A DNA stretch of 64,000 nt from Flaccisagitta enflata (GCA_965153355.1 OZ231126.1:108128001-108192000), one strand, 5' to 3'. Positions 1 to 11,311 are shown, counted from the stretch's first letter. Numbers and translations are program-made. Notes: generated from the letters alone by a model not told the origin.

Positions 1-201
1 TGAATCCTTTATCTATATCTTCCCAATTGTATACAAAGGGTATATGGTACCATAAGTACTTATACTAAATTTTTGTGCAGAAATATAAACTTTTTATGAG
101 AAATAACAACAATAAACAATAATCGTGTTTTACTGAGACGATATTTTTGAGCAAGATGGTAAATTCTTTTTCTTTTTTCCTTTTTTCCTTTTTGGCTTTT
201 A
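1..201. other. AT-rich leader, no gene seen
   Basis: A+T-rich DNA without an open frame of note. It ends in a T-rich run leading into the first family A repeat. Confidence 0.5.
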
Positions 202-380
202 TTTTTAGTCGCATCTAATTGACTCTACGCCCCGCTTTGTCCGTCGGTTGGTTGTTCAGTCAGTAGTTTGGTTGATTGGTCATATGTCACTGCCCCTGCC
301 CAAATAGTCTAGTGACCTAAAACATAGCCCCTGCTCACCCATATGCGACTGGGGTAACCGTGTTCCCAGCCTTGTTTTGC
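202..380 (+). repeat. Dispersed repeat family A, copy 1
   Basis: A family repeated at least a dozen times in this window. Its consensus order is TTTTAGTCGCGTGCACGCGACTC, then CCGCTTTGTC with a run of GGTCGGTTGGT units, then 'ctgctcctgccc', 'gacctcaaatatggcccctgcccacccgca' and an end reading GTAGCCGTGTATCCGGCCTT. This copy is diverged (it reads gtaaccgtgttcccagcctt). There is no poly-A tail, A/B box or obvious target duplication, so its class (SINE, MITE or other) is undecided. Confidence 0.75.
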
Positions 381-559
381 ACACGCTTTGAATAAAGCGC
401 ATGCCACAAAAAATTAGATTAAAATATCTTGTAGCACTCTCCTAGGTAATGATTAGAAAACCATGTTTTTCAGGAATATGAAAAACATTCAATAAAAAAT
501 AGGTTACTACAGCGGAAGCTACCGTCAAATAAAAGAACAATATTTGAAGTTTGCTGAAA

Positions 560-1648
560 TTACTTTTTGAACATTTTCAGTCTTTTGTTTTTCTTTGAAG
601 ACCATCCAAAGTTTTTAGGTTTTTTTCTTCTTTTGGAGACAAATGACCCATCTTCTGCTATCGCTCTTTGCTCCTGCTCAAACGGCTTGGCCACCACATC
701 TTGATCAAGAATTAAACTGAGGCTGATACTGCGTTTTGTGGAACCATTTGAATTAACTTTTATGCCTTCTCCAGGTCTAACAACGACAGATTGCTGGGAT
801 ACTGGAGATTGGAGATTTTGCCCATTGTTGCTAGATGCACAAATGTCTTTTGGATGGGTTCTTATGGCTTTCTCAGGTCCAGTGTCCAAATGATGTCCAA
901 TGGTCGGATTGCTTTCCAATACCTTAGAGCTATTCTGGAGCACGAGATTTTGCCCATTTTTGCCCGATGCACTGACTTCATTTGATTGCGTTCTTATGTC
1001 TTTCTCAGATCGCTGAACATGATCTACAATGGCCAGATTGCTTCCCACTATGTCAGAGCCATTCTGGGGCATGAGATTTTGCCCATTGTTGCCAGACGCA
1101 ATGACGTCATTAGAATGGGATCTTACATCTTCTCCAGGTCCACTGTCCACGCATTGCTGGGCATGATCTTCAATGGTCAGATCCCCTGCCATTTCTTCAG
1201 GCTCTGATTCATGGACATTTTGCTCATTGTCGCAAGAGACTCCATCCTTGACTTCAACTAGGTAATACTTTAAGAACTCATCAACATCTAGTTCAGCTCC
1301 ATTTAGGTCAACTTTATGTAGAATTTCGACCCCTCTCTCATTTAATGTAACCCACTTCTTATAGTGGATTGGTTCTCCATCAGTATCTCGCGTGATCGTG
1401 AATCCAACTTCAGAAATAATTGATTTCAGGTGATTGTTTTTGGTGGAGAAATCAGTGATTTGTGCTTTTGGGCGATTGATGGTGGTGGAGAAATCATTGG
1501 TTTGGGAAGATAGACATGACAACTCTTTTTAGAGCGATTCAATCTGGTTCTCCTTTTCCTTCAGCTCATTGAAATAAGCTTTCTTGTGCGCCTTGGTGTC
1601 TTTGCTGATTTTTTGCAATTGTTCTTCAAGATCATTCTTTTTTGCAGC
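560..1648 (-). pseudogene. Decayed exon: coiled-coil start, acidic repeats, basic tail
   Basis: The frame is open on the minus strand from about 1648 to the stop at 560 except for one TAA at 1529-1531. The frame before the TAA encodes a Lys/Glu/Gln-rich coiled coil (KKNDLEEQLQKISKDTK), and CAA to TAA would explain the break. After it come a KWVTLNERG segment, three imperfect acidic repeats of roughly 45-50 residues each containing SGNNGQNL-like cores, and a C-terminal basic tail (SKRRKKPKNFGWSSKKNKR) resembling a nuclear localisation signal. No ATG stands near the open start, so this is an internal or terminal exon, or a processed copy. A foldback repeat begins right at its upstream edge. I do not recognise the family; a nuclear protein is only suggested by the basic tail. 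Confidence 0.5.
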
Positions 1649-1850
1649 ATTTCCTTTCATTTGATAGGTCACACTATATGGTTTTATACAGAAATAAAGT
1701 TTTCATATTTGAGCCACCGTTACTTTTTTGTAACGGTGACTCGAAAAATGAAAATGTATGTTCTTTGCAAAAGTATAGAGTGCGACCTATCAAATGAAAG
1801 GGAATTTCGCCTAGATTAACAATATGGTATCAAAAATACAGTCAATACAA
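1649..1850. mobile_element. Short palindromic foldback element, copy 1
   Basis: CTTTCATTTGATAGGTCACA at the left is matched by the inverted form (cgacctatcaaatgaaag) near 1800. The halves pair through 'gagccaccgttac' / 'gtaacggtgactc' at the centre. A second copy lies at 2788-2960, with shared flank 'tcaacaatatg', so the repeated unit extends somewhat beyond the palindrome. It interrupts or abuts the decayed exon at 560-1648. Confidence 0.7.
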
Positions 1851-2559
1851 CTCACAAGAATCTGTACTCCCACCACCTTTCCTGTAGGTGAAAAATCGAT
1901 CTTTTTTCCAAAAGTGCTGCAGGAAAGATTTCCCTCTTGATGGTTCTTGTATTGTACACATATGAGCGAAAAAATCCACTGTAATGTCAATCTCACCCTG
2001 GATTGGTTGTCAGACAGTAGTGAGGGGGATTCATGTTCATCCATCCATTTGTCCGTCTATTCATCAATCAATTTGTCCCCCTCAAATCAGCTTTCTCAGG
2101 CCTCAACACAGCCCTCTTAGGCCCCGAATCATACCTATCAGGCCCTTAAATCAACCCTCTCAGGCTTCAAATCAGCGCTCTTCGGCCTCATGTGCATCCC
2201 TGGATTTAGAGCGGGTTGGCTTGTTTGAGAGAATTTTTGAAAAGAAAAAATAGGACGGTGGGGGGAAGGCCAGTTTTGCCCGTTTTGAGCACCCTGGCAG
2301 GCGTATTACAGAGTCGTGTGTACGTGTCTGTGACTGAATGTTATTAAAAGTAGTATACGCATGATCTAAAGACATTGGTGAGAAAATTGTGTTTCCCTTT
2401 TGGGCAACTGCCCTTAAATTGTCATTTTCATTCTCCCTTTAAACTAAAAATTGATTAGCTTTAGAAAAAGCTTTTTAAAGATTGATTTGTGTTCCCTAAG
2501 TGAAAAGGAACACAAACTTCGGATTTGAGCGTTGAGGGGAAGGAGGTAAGCAAAAGAAC
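1851..2559. other. Gene-less stretch with short CAGGCC-type repeats
   Basis: At 2040-2185 there are short repeats of 'tcaggcctcaaatcagccctctt' type, related to the family D arrays at 14.5-15.4 kb. A partial family A end (ggcaggcgtattacagagtcgtgtgtacg) follows near 2297. No supported coding region was seen. Confidence 0.5.
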
Positions 2560-3740
2560 TGCACACAGTGCTTTCAAAAAAAAAAATCTTTGTGAAAAAT
2601 CACATCATAGTGGGTTTCTGTGCATTTTTGTGTAGTGTTGGGGTGTGATAACATGTAACTAGCCAAAATAAAATCATTCACCAAGTGCTTTTTGATTAAT
2701 CGCCATAATGGGAAAATATTAGACCCATTTTATAGAGAATATTCTACTGAGTTGTATTGACCTGTTTTTTGACTAATCTATTCACAATTTCCTTTTATTT
2801 GATAAGTAAAACTACATGGTTTTGAATTTAAAACAAAGTTTTCATTTTTTGAGCCACCGTTAATCATGGTAACTCAAAGAATGAAAATTTTAATTCTTTG
2901 AGAAAATATATAGTGTGACCTATCAAATGAAAGAAAATTTTGCAGAGATCAACAATATGAAGTCAAAAAATAGGTCAGTAACAGGGTGTGCAAAATTATC
3001 CGGAATAGCTCCATAGATAGAAAACAATATTTAAAAATGATCCAGCACTGTGAAATTTGAGCCAGAGTACCCCAGTTAGTCTTACTTGAAGCTAGAATTG
3101 ATTGTAGGTCTTTTCTGAAGCCCTTGTCACTAGGGGAGTAAAATGATTTAAAGCAAAGATTTTGATTTCAACAGAATTTTATTGCAAAGGCAAATTAGGT
3201 TACGAAATCATAGATTCTTGTATTTGTAACTACTTCATAATTTTTAGCTTGACACAAACTATGCTGAGGAAGGTAAGTTAAATCAACATCAATGGAGCTC
3301 ACAAAAGCAAATAAACTTGGCCTAAAGGGCAAGAAAAACTGACATCTTTTTTTTAATGTATATTTTTGAGTATTTTTTCTGAGTCAAATTAACCTGAGGG
3401 ATGTCCTTATATTGACTTTTTACATCTTTGTAAATTTTGGTTTTGAATGCAAAAAAGGATACTTTTTCATATCTAACCCTCATGCTTTCAAAATAATTTA
3501 GTTTTAGTTAGTTTTTAAGAAAAGTAACTGCTAAGTCCGGATCATTTACAACTCAGTAGAAAATTCATTGAAAATGGGTCTGATTTTTTTCCATTTTTAA
3601 GATTACTCATAAAGTGCTCATTGAATGATTTTATTTTGTCTAGTTACATGTTATCACACCCCAACATTACCCAAAAATGCAGAGAAACCCATAGTTATGT
3701 GAATTTTCAATCAGATCTTTTTTTGAAAGCACAGTGTGCA
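2560..3740. mobile_element. 1.2-kb element with about 200-bp terminal inverted repeats
   Basis: The ends are TGCACACAGTGCTTTC at 2560 and GAAAGCACAGTGTGCA ending at 3740. The inverted similarity continues inward through 'gtgtgataacatgtaactag' (2645) and 'ctagttacatgttatcacac' (3640) to 'actcagtagaaaatt'. It encloses a nested copy of the small foldback element at 2788-2960. No transposase ORF is visible, so it is non-autonomous. A clear target-site duplication was not found. Confidence 0.7.
2788..2960. mobile_element. Short palindromic foldback element, copy 2 (nested)
   Basis: Homologous to 1649-1850: 'ccttttatttgataagt' opens it, 'gagccaccgttaatcatggtaactc' is the centre, and 'gtgacctatcaaatgaaag' closes it, followed by 'tcaacaatatg'. 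It lies inside the 2560-3740 element and so inserted later. Confidence 0.7.
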
Positions 3741-4093
3741 CTAAGTAGATCTGGGAAAAAAGAAATTCACTTCACTGTAGTATGAAGGCTTTTTACTTTT
3801 ACCAATTGAGAAATACCCTGTAAGAATATCGAGTGGGCTAGTTTCAATTGAAAAATTGGACTATGTATAGGAGAAAAGATGATGCTTGTGCAAGACCACA
3901 AAGTCATTCTTTTGATCTCAAGCACTAATCAGGTAAATGTAACCTTTAGCATCATAATGCAAGGCCAAAAACTCTACAGCACGACTGGCTCAGTTTGCAA
4001 CATTTTATGATTGTGTTTTTCAAACAGATTTGATTTAAGTTGTAAATAGATTTCTGAAAGATAGTAATATTCCATAAACAATAGATGTAATAG

Positions 4094-4633
4094 TCGCAAA
4101 AGCGTTAGATGGTCAGCGGTACCCGTGCCCTGCCTAAGTAGGTTGTGGTACAAGTTGAGGGGGGAGCAGGGCAGTGGCCCCAAAGGGGTCGATGACCTTT
4201 GCTTTCACACATATGGGGAATTTTCCCCTCCTCCTCCTCCTCCTCCTCCTCCTCCGTTTTTTCTGCCCCTCCCCCTCAAATCCCCGTCTCGAGGCCCAAA
4301 TTTCGATCTCCAGGCCCAAATCCCAGTCTTAAGGCCAAAATCCCAGCCTCAAGGCCCAAATCCTAGTCTCAAGGCCCAATTCTTAGCCTGGAGGCTGAGA
4401 TTTTGACCTTGAGGCTGAGATTTGGGCTTCAGGACTGAAATATGGGCCTTGAGGCTAGGATTTGGGCCTCGAGACTAGGATTTTGGCCTTGAGGCTAGAA
4501 TTTGGGCCTCAAAACTGGGATTTGGGCCTTGGGACCAAAATTTGGGCCTCGAGACTGGGATTTGAGGGGAGGGGACAAAGAAGGAGGAGGAGAAGGAGAA
4601 GGAGGAGAAAATCCCCCATATGTGTGAAAGCAT
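4094..4633. repeat. Family C foldback repeat with 20-bp minisatellite arms, copy 1
   Basis: Starts GTCGCAAAAGCGTTAGATGG, then 'tcagcggtacccgtgccctgcctaag', 'gcagggcagtggccccaaaggggtcgatgacc', 'ctttcacacatatgggga', a (TCC)n tract, then about 20-bp units of GGCCCAAATCCCAGCCTCAA type. At about 4390 the units turn over into their reverse complement (GGCCTTGAGGCTGGGATTTG type), followed by (GGA)n and the inverse of 'atatgtgtgaaagca'. The whole is a near-palindrome able to form a very long hairpin. Open frames across it are low-complexity artefacts. Confidence 0.8.
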
Positions 4634-5116
4634 GGTTGCTGCCTAAAAGGACCAACTAGTCTTATTGCTAATTGACTGTTTTTTGATATTGCCAATATGA
4701 GGAATAACAAGGCCAACACCTAACTATGGCAAAAAAAAAGCGAACAACTTGTTTGTCAATGTTTCACATCCAAGCAGAAAAATGAGAAAAACATAACAAA
4801 ATCCATGACCATTTTGAAAGTCTGCGAAAGATCTTTCAAATGAGACCTTGTTGGATGTCTTAGCTCTAACCATTTAGGAATGGCATTAGAATGCAGACTG
4901 GTGGTCAAGAAAATTGAAATTCATAACGTCATTTTCATGGATTATCTTTATTCTAACATAGGCATTAGATGCATTGAGTTAAAAAAAGATTTTCTGGCGC
5001 CATTTTAAAGAAAATTTGAAGCTCTTTAATTTGCACATGAATGACGAGTAGCTAGGAAAATCATGAGCTGCATCATTGACAAAAATGGAAAGACTAAAAT
5101 TGCTCATTAGAAAACT
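4634..5116. other. Gene-less stretch; diverged repeat shared with about 34.5-34.8 kb
   Basis: Segments such as 'aaatccatgaccattttgaaag' near 4800 recur with divergence at about 34500 ('aatatccatgaccatttgaaag'), suggesting an old dispersed repeat. No coding region is supported. Confidence 0.4.
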
Positions 5117-6399
5117 AGGCCAACACCTACAAGTCTCGTGCGAGACATAAATAGTTTCATTGACCTGACTCTACTAGTTTCAATTAAAGCCTAACAAGGC
5201 CGGATACACGGCAGGACAGTCATGGAAAGTGGGGCAGGGGCAGTAATGCAAAAACCGCCCGCAATTCAAAGATGTTACGGATGGACGGACCGACTGACCG
5301 ACCAACCAACAGGCAAGGTATAGAGTCGCGTGTCCGCGCCTAAAATGAGTGAAAATCATTTAGAATGACTTAGAACAACTTGAAATGACTTAGAATAACT
5401 TTAATAGACTCGAAATGACTGTAAATGAGTAATAATCTTACTGAAATTGAAACTAACTAAAAAAACAAGCACAGCTGAAAATGACTTAGAATAACATAGA
5501 ATGACATAGAATGAATCAAAATGACTTAGAGGAACTTAGAATGACTTAAATTTACTAAGAATGACTTTTAAAGATGTGAAGGACAATATTGACTAAATTG
5601 ACAATAATGACTTAAAATGACTAAAATGGCTAAGAATGACTCTTGATGACTAAGAATGACTTAAAATGACTTGAAATGACTTAGAGTGACTTAGAATGAC
5701 TTAAAATGATGTGAAGGACTATATTGACTAAAATGACAATAGTGAGGTAAAATGATTTGAAACGACTTAGAATGACTTAAAATGACCTAAAATGATTTAA
5801 TATGAATAAAAATGATGTAAAGGACTTCATTGACTAAAAAGATAACAATGACTTATAATGACTTAAAATGACTGAGAAGGGCTTAAAATGACATGGAATG
5901 ACTTAAAATGGCCTAAAATGACTTAGAATGACTTAGAAGGACCTGAAATGATGTAAAGGACTATATTGACTAAAATGACAGTAATGACTTAGAATGACTT
6001 AAAATGACTAAGAATGACTTAAAATGAATAAGAATGACTTAAAATGACTTTAAATGACTTTAGATGACTAAAAATGACTTACAATGACTTGGAATGACTT
6101 AGATTGACTAAAAATGACTTAAAATAACTAAGAATGACTTAGAATTACTTGGAATGACTTAAAATGATGTTAAGGCCTATATTGGCTAAAATGACAATAG
6201 TGACTTAGAATGATTTGAAATGACTAAAAATGACTTAAATTGACCTAAAATGACTCAAAATGACTTACAATGACTTAGAATGACTAAAAATGACATTAAG
6301 AAATAATAGTGATAAAAAAAGTAAAGTTTGACCGACCAACCAACCAACCAACTGACGGACAAAGCGAGTTGTAGAGTTGTGTGCATGCGACTAAAAATT
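5117..6399 (-). repeat. Family B element with a 10-bp-period ATGACTTAAA array (A nested)
   Basis: Left end 'ggccaacacctacaagtctcgtgcg', right end 'aaagcgagttgtagagttgtgtgcatgcgacta'. The interior (about 5341-6310) is an imperfect tandem array of ATGACTTAAA/ATGACTTAGA, roughly 95 units. A family A copy (5193-5345, minus) sits inside near the left end. Families A and B share the right terminus (GTAGAGTCGCGTGCACGCGAC) but have different opposite ends, so they look like two forms of one element. No protein is encoded. Confidence 0.75.
5193..5345 (-). repeat. Family A copy 2, nested in family B
   Basis: Reads 'acaaggccggatacacgg...ggggcaggggcagtaatgc...gaccgaccaaccaac...tagagtcgcgtgtccgcg', the minus-strand form of the family A consensus. 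Confidence 0.75.
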
Positions 6400-7080
6400 G
6401 AACTCGATTTACAATAGCTTGACTTAGATTAGATTGACTTAGCCTAGATGGACTTAGATTAGATTGACTTGAATTGACTGACTTTGATTAGATAGACTAA
6501 GATTAGATGGACTTAGATTAAATTGACTTAAATTGACTTAGATTAGATGGACTTAGAATTAATACAAATCACTGAAATTGACTTAAAATGACTTCAATTT
6601 AGAAAAGTGACAAGAATGTCTATCATGACTGAAGTTGACTTGAAATGACTCAAATTCAATTAGATTGACTTTTTAATGCCACAAAAATGATTAAAATGAC
6701 TCAAATGACTTACATGACTTAAATTGACTTAGATTAACTTTAATGGACTTAAATTGACTTAAACTGACTTGAATTGTCTTAAACTGACTTGAATTGACTC
6801 AAATTGAATTGATTTGACTTGAAATGACTTAGATTGATTCAAATTGACTTAAATTGACTTAAAATGACTGAAGTCGAATGAAAAATGATCAAAGTGACTC
6901 AATGTTACTTAAAAAGACCTAAATAACTTAGATTGAGTTTGAATAACTTTAAATGACTGAAAAAGACTTAGGAATTGACTCTATGTAAAAAAGTTAGGTT
7001 GGATGGACGGACAGGCGGACGGACGGATGGACAAATGGACAAAACAAAGCGGGGCGTAGAGTTGCGTGCACATGACTAAC
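6400..7080 (-). repeat. Second family B array with GACTTAGATTA-type units
   Basis: An array of GACTTAAATT / GACTTAGATT units of about 10-11 bp (6415-6975) ends in a run of GGACGGACGGA and 'aaagcggggcgtagagttgcgtgcacatgac'. It directly follows the previous family B copy and has a different dominant unit. Confidence 0.7.
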
Positions 7081-7528
7081 AAGAAGTATTATGGAGCAAC
7101 TAAGATTCTCTGTCCAAATTGCGACTTAAAACCCAAGAAGTTACGTAATTTGAAATCTTTTTGTTTTTTTACAAAAGCTTTTTTTTCAAAATCTGACAAT
7201 CTTTAAGACTTTATGAATAACTTCTTCAAAAATTATTTAAAAGAAAAAACAATCGTGCTGTTTTATTGAGTTGACCTCAAGCATATTGTCCTTGAGTGGA
7301 CAACACTTTTCTCTTTTCATGGATTTATTGAAACTCAATATTACCTGAGTTTTCCCAAAATGAGAGGAGAAGGAGGAGTCTACACAAGGTTAGTGAATGA
7401 GGATTGTTTGGTCCAGATATCCTCAAGAACGCTGATGAACTCGAAAACGAAGAAGAAGTGGATTTTGGTCACGATACGAATGGACACGAGGATTCGTAGA
7501 AGGCCTTGAAATGTCAATTCATTTTTAG
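7081..7528. other. Gene-less stretch
   Basis: A+T-rich DNA with no convincing coding or repeat signal beyond homopolymer runs. Confidence 0.4.
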
Positions 7529-7686
7529 TTGCGGACACGTGACTCTACACCTTACCATGTCGGTCGGTCGGTCCATTGGTCGGTCCGTCCGTCGGTCGGT
7601 CACATTTCTGAATTGCGGGCGGTTTTTGGATTACTGCTCCTGCCCAACCGTCCGCGACTGTATTGCCGTGTATCCGGCCTTGTTAA
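7529..7686 (+). repeat. Family A copy 3
   Basis: 'ttagttgcggacacgtgactctacacc', GGTCGGTCGGTCC run, 'actgctcctgcccaacc', end 'gccgtgtatccggccttg'. Confidence 0.75.
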
Positions 7687-7847
7687 TTAATTACAGTGGA
7701 ATCCCAACTTCTTCATAAATTGAAAATAAAGTAAAACATTTAAGTATGTTACATGATGAGATAAGTACATAATCATATATGTTAGACTTAAGATAGAACA
7801 AAGCTTTTGCGACTATTTGTTTCCGATGAATTATGCTTTAAAAGATA

Positions 7848-7958
7848 TGGGGAATTTTCTCCTTCTTCTTCTCCCCCTCAAATCCCAGTCTAAAGGCCCA
7901 AATCCCAGTCTCAAGGCCCAATTTCCAGTGTCGAGGCCCAAATCCCCGTCTCAAGGCA
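7848..7958 (+). repeat. Family C fragment
   Basis: 'atatggggaattttctcc', a (TTC)n run and four CCCAAATCCCAGTCTCAAGG units. The head and the inverted half are absent. Confidence 0.65.
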
Positions 7959-8348
7959 CGTAAGCTGAAATTCTCTTTAAATCACAATGGAATACATGCT
8001 TCTTAATACCTATTTTGACGGACGGCTTTTGCGATGCCAATAAGGACACAAGTGGATGTGCTGAATTCAGTAAAGACGTTGTTGCCTTTTGATTTTCTCA
8101 GCTGCTGTATCGGTGCATTGGAGGCAGGGGCAGTCAGGTTGGAACTGATGACGTCCTTCTGTCTGCTGGTGGGGATGAGAAGGATATATTTTAGATCTTA
8201 TACCCAGATTTAGGCATTTCATATCCAGCAACTCTTTTATACATTTGACTCGGTCTAGACTACAGATGATGGGGGCAAGCTTTTTTTAACCTTTACAAAA
8301 TGGAAATAAGAGCCAAGGTAGTGATTTATTAAGTAAAGACTTGTAATA
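7959..8348. other. Gene-less stretch
   Basis: No supported gene; mixed A+T-rich sequence between a family C fragment and a small MITE. Confidence 0.4.
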
Positions 8349-8522
8349 CAGTGGAGCACCGCTAGAGCGCACCCGCTAATAAGGCATGCCTGCCTTTAAG
8401 GCATCTAGCTTAAAGTCCCTTTAGAGATTTTGTAGTAAATTCTATAATGACAGTAAGATAGCTTTACTATAAGACATGATTTCGCCCAGAATCTTGGCAT
8501 GCGCATTAGCGAAGCTCAACTG
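8349..8522. mobile_element. 174-bp MITE, TA target duplication, CAGT ends
   Basis: Left CAGTGGAGCACCGCTAGAGC and right GCGAAGCTCAACTG form imperfect inverted repeats of about 22 bp (CAGTKGAGC..CGCTA). Both sides are flanked by TA, the usual duplication of the Tc1/mariner/pogo superfamily. No ORF, so non-autonomous. Confidence 0.65.
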
Positions 8523-8627
8523 TAGTATGCTGTATTCCTAATCATGACCATTTCCATTAATATTGCTAAAATATTATTGTCATTTTTCATTTTAAGCACG
8601 GGACCAAAAAATAAGTTCCACAGTAAG

Positions 8628-8810
8628 CTTTTTTTTTTTGGTCGCGAGCACGCAACTCTACATTCATCCGTCGGTTGGTCAGTCAAGTTTTACCTTTCTT
8701 TATGAAGTTATTCCTTGACCTAACTGCTCCAGCCCAAATGGTCAAGTGACCTCAAATATGATCCCTGCCCACTGGCACGCGACTTTGGTAGCCGTGTATC
8801 CGGCCATGTT
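8628..8810 (+). repeat. Family A copy 4
   Basis: 'ggtcgcgagcacgcaactctac', GGTTGGTCAGTC run, 'ctgctccagcccaaatggtcaagtgacctcaaatatg', end 'gtagccgtgtatccggccatg'. Confidence 0.75.
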
Positions 8811-9217
8811 AATGAAGAAGCAACTTGAGCTTCAAAAAAAGTCCCCCCCCCCCAAAAAAAAACATATCACAGAATTTTTGCTTATTTGTGACCCATCCGG
8901 AAAGATAATTGATATCAATTGTAATTGCAAAGAGATTAGAGGAGATACCCGGAGAAATACATTTCATTTCATTTCATTTCATTTCATTCCATCAACCAAC
9001 CAACCAGTTCTTACCTGAGCTGATTGAATGTCAGTTCAAAGAATTTCTGTGAAGACTTTTATCAAATTTTCATAACATCATCATCAGTTCAGTTTTTTCT
9101 TCTTTTTTTTTTTTTGACGATTTATGTTTTGGGTTTCAAACACAGATTTGACACAAAAAAAGGGGTGGGGGGGGCATGTGAGGCAAATGCAGAAAAATAG
9201 ACGAAATAACTTTTTTC

Positions 9218-9373
<156 letters not shown>

Positions 9374-9387
9374 GAGATAATTTATAT

Positions 9388-9566
9388 GTCGGTCAGTTGG
9401 TCGGTTGGTTGGTTGGTCGGTTGGTTGGCCGGTCCCCTTTTTACTTTTCCGGCGTTTTTGAGCTTTTTGAGCATACGGCTCCTGCCCAGACGCCCTAGTA
9501 GCCTTCTCCAGCACTGCTCCTGCCCACCCACACCCGACTAGGGTAGCCGTGTATCCGGCCTTGTTT
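9388..9566 (+). repeat. Family A copy 5
   Basis: GGTTGGTTGGTCGG run, 'ggctcctgcccagacg', 'ctgctcctgcccacccacacccgac', end 'tagccgtgtatccggccttgttt'. It is directly bounded by purine microsatellites on both sides. Confidence 0.75.
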
Positions 9567-9597
9567 GAAAGAGAGAGTGACAAAAGAAACAAAAGAC

Positions 9598-9668
9598 TAT
9601 ATAAACAAAGAAAAAAGAAGGAAAAAAAGAAACAAAGAAACAAAGGAAAAAAAACGAAAAAAAAAGAG

Positions 9669-9699
<31 letters not shown>

Positions 9700-9703
9700 A
9701 AAA

Positions 9704-9739
<36 letters not shown>

Positions 9740-10080
9740 GAGAAAGAAAGAAAGAGAGAAAGAGAGAAAGAAAGAAAGCTGGATAGAACGAAAGAAAAAA
9801 GAAATGAACAAAAGAAAGAAACAAACAAAGAAAAAGCAAAGAAAAAAGAGAGAGCCAAAGAAAAAAAGGAAAAAACAAAGAAACAAAGAAAAAAAGAAAC
9901 AAAGAAACAAAGAAACAAAGAAACAAAGAAACAAAGAAACAAAGAAACAAAGAAACAAAGAAACAAAGAAACAAAGAAACAAAGAAACAAAGAAACAAAG
10001 AAACAAAGAAGCAAACAAACAAAAACAACCAAACAAACAAACAAACAAACAAACAAACAATCAAAAAAGAAAGAAAGAAA
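9598..10080. repeat. Purine-rich compound microsatellite (GAAA)n then (GAAACAAA)n
   Basis: About 480 bp of AAAG/AAAGA repeats, then GAAACAAA repeats, then (AAAC)n. It gives long low-complexity frames in several readings on both strands, none credible as protein. Confidence 0.95.
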
Positions 10081-10129
10081 GAAGAAAACGAATTTAAAAA
10101 GGAAAGAAAGAGAGCAAGAAAGACAGAAA

Positions 10130-10330
10130 CAAGGCCGGATACACGGCTACCCACGTTGCATGCGGGTGGGCGGGAGCAGTGCAGAGGAAGGTCACTAGAG
10201 TATTTGGGAAGGAGCAGTAGGCTAAAAAAGTTCAAAAAAGCAAAAAAAAAGTAAAAGGGGGACCAACCAACCGACTGATTGACCGACCGTCCGACGGACC
10301 GACATAGCGGGGCGTAGCACGCGACTAAAA
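10130..10330 (-). repeat. Family A copy 6
   Basis: 'acaaggccggatacacggctaccc', 'gcgggtgggcgggagcagtgc', GACCGACCGTCC run, 'gacatagcggggcgtagcacgcgac'. It sits between two purine microsatellites like copy 5 but in the opposite orientation. Confidence 0.75.
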
Positions 10331-10365
10331 CAAGAAAAGAAACAAACTAACAAACAACCGTATGA

Positions 10366-10562
<197 letters not shown>

Positions 10563-11163
10563 AACGTAGAATGAAAAACGTAGAAAGACCGGCGACCACG
10601 CGGAAGGAAACATCCAAAAAAGAGACCCTCTTATATATGAAGCGATTCCCCCGACTCGCTTCCCCCAAACTCGCGCGCCAGGGAGTCAAAAGCTGGGTGT
10701 ATCCCGCCAGGAAGAATTCTCTTACAGAAATTTACCAGAGAACAATAAAATGTTAGTTTGACTGTTGAATATGAAAGTCAAACTGTGCCCTCTAACTTCC
10801 TTCCATTGTCATATCATGCTGGGCACAGGAACAAGAAGCAGGGGCAGTCATGTGGGTGGGTAAGACAGGGTTTGCAATGCTTTGAAACTACTTTTTTATT
10901 CCCAATTTAGCTAAGCAAGCAACTTGAAATCATTATGCTATGTCTTGTTACAATTGCACTGCATGTGTCCAGAATATAATAAAAGAAAAACTTAATGTGA
11001 AGAAAGATATCACTTTGACATTTTTGGGCGATATCATAGTGCCTATCAGTTCCTTAGCAAAAGCCGCTATGTCATGAGAACCAAGAGATGCTAAAACAGT
11101 TCTTAAAAACGTATAAAGAAAGAATTCTCACTGGAAGGAACTAATATTCTCTTTATTGGGAAG
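10563..11163. other. Gene-less stretch
   Basis: Contains a partial family A-like phrase near 10825 ('ggcacaggaacaagaagcaggggcagtcatgtgggtggg'). No gene supported. Confidence 0.4.
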
Positions 11164-11311
11164 GATGAAAAAATGTTTTTTCCCATTGGGGAGAATTTCC
11201 CCATTGGAACTCACACAACCATGGGGGGAAAAAAATTGATGAAAAAATGTTTTTTCCCATTGGGGAGAATTTCCCCATTGGAACTCACACAACCATGGGG
11301 GGAAAAAAATT
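11164..11311. repeat. Two-copy tandem duplication, 74-bp unit
   Basis: 'gatgaaaaaatgttttttccc...ccatggggggaaaaaaattg' occurs at 11164 and again 74 bp later with no visible difference over most of the unit, suggesting a recent duplication. Each unit contains the small palindrome 'attggggagaatttccccatt'. Confidence 0.85.

Noticed and set aside
4125-4719. Frames with poly-Pro or poly-Arg runs in family C copies
   Set aside because: They come from (TCC)n/(GGA)n tracts and 20-bp minisatellite units.
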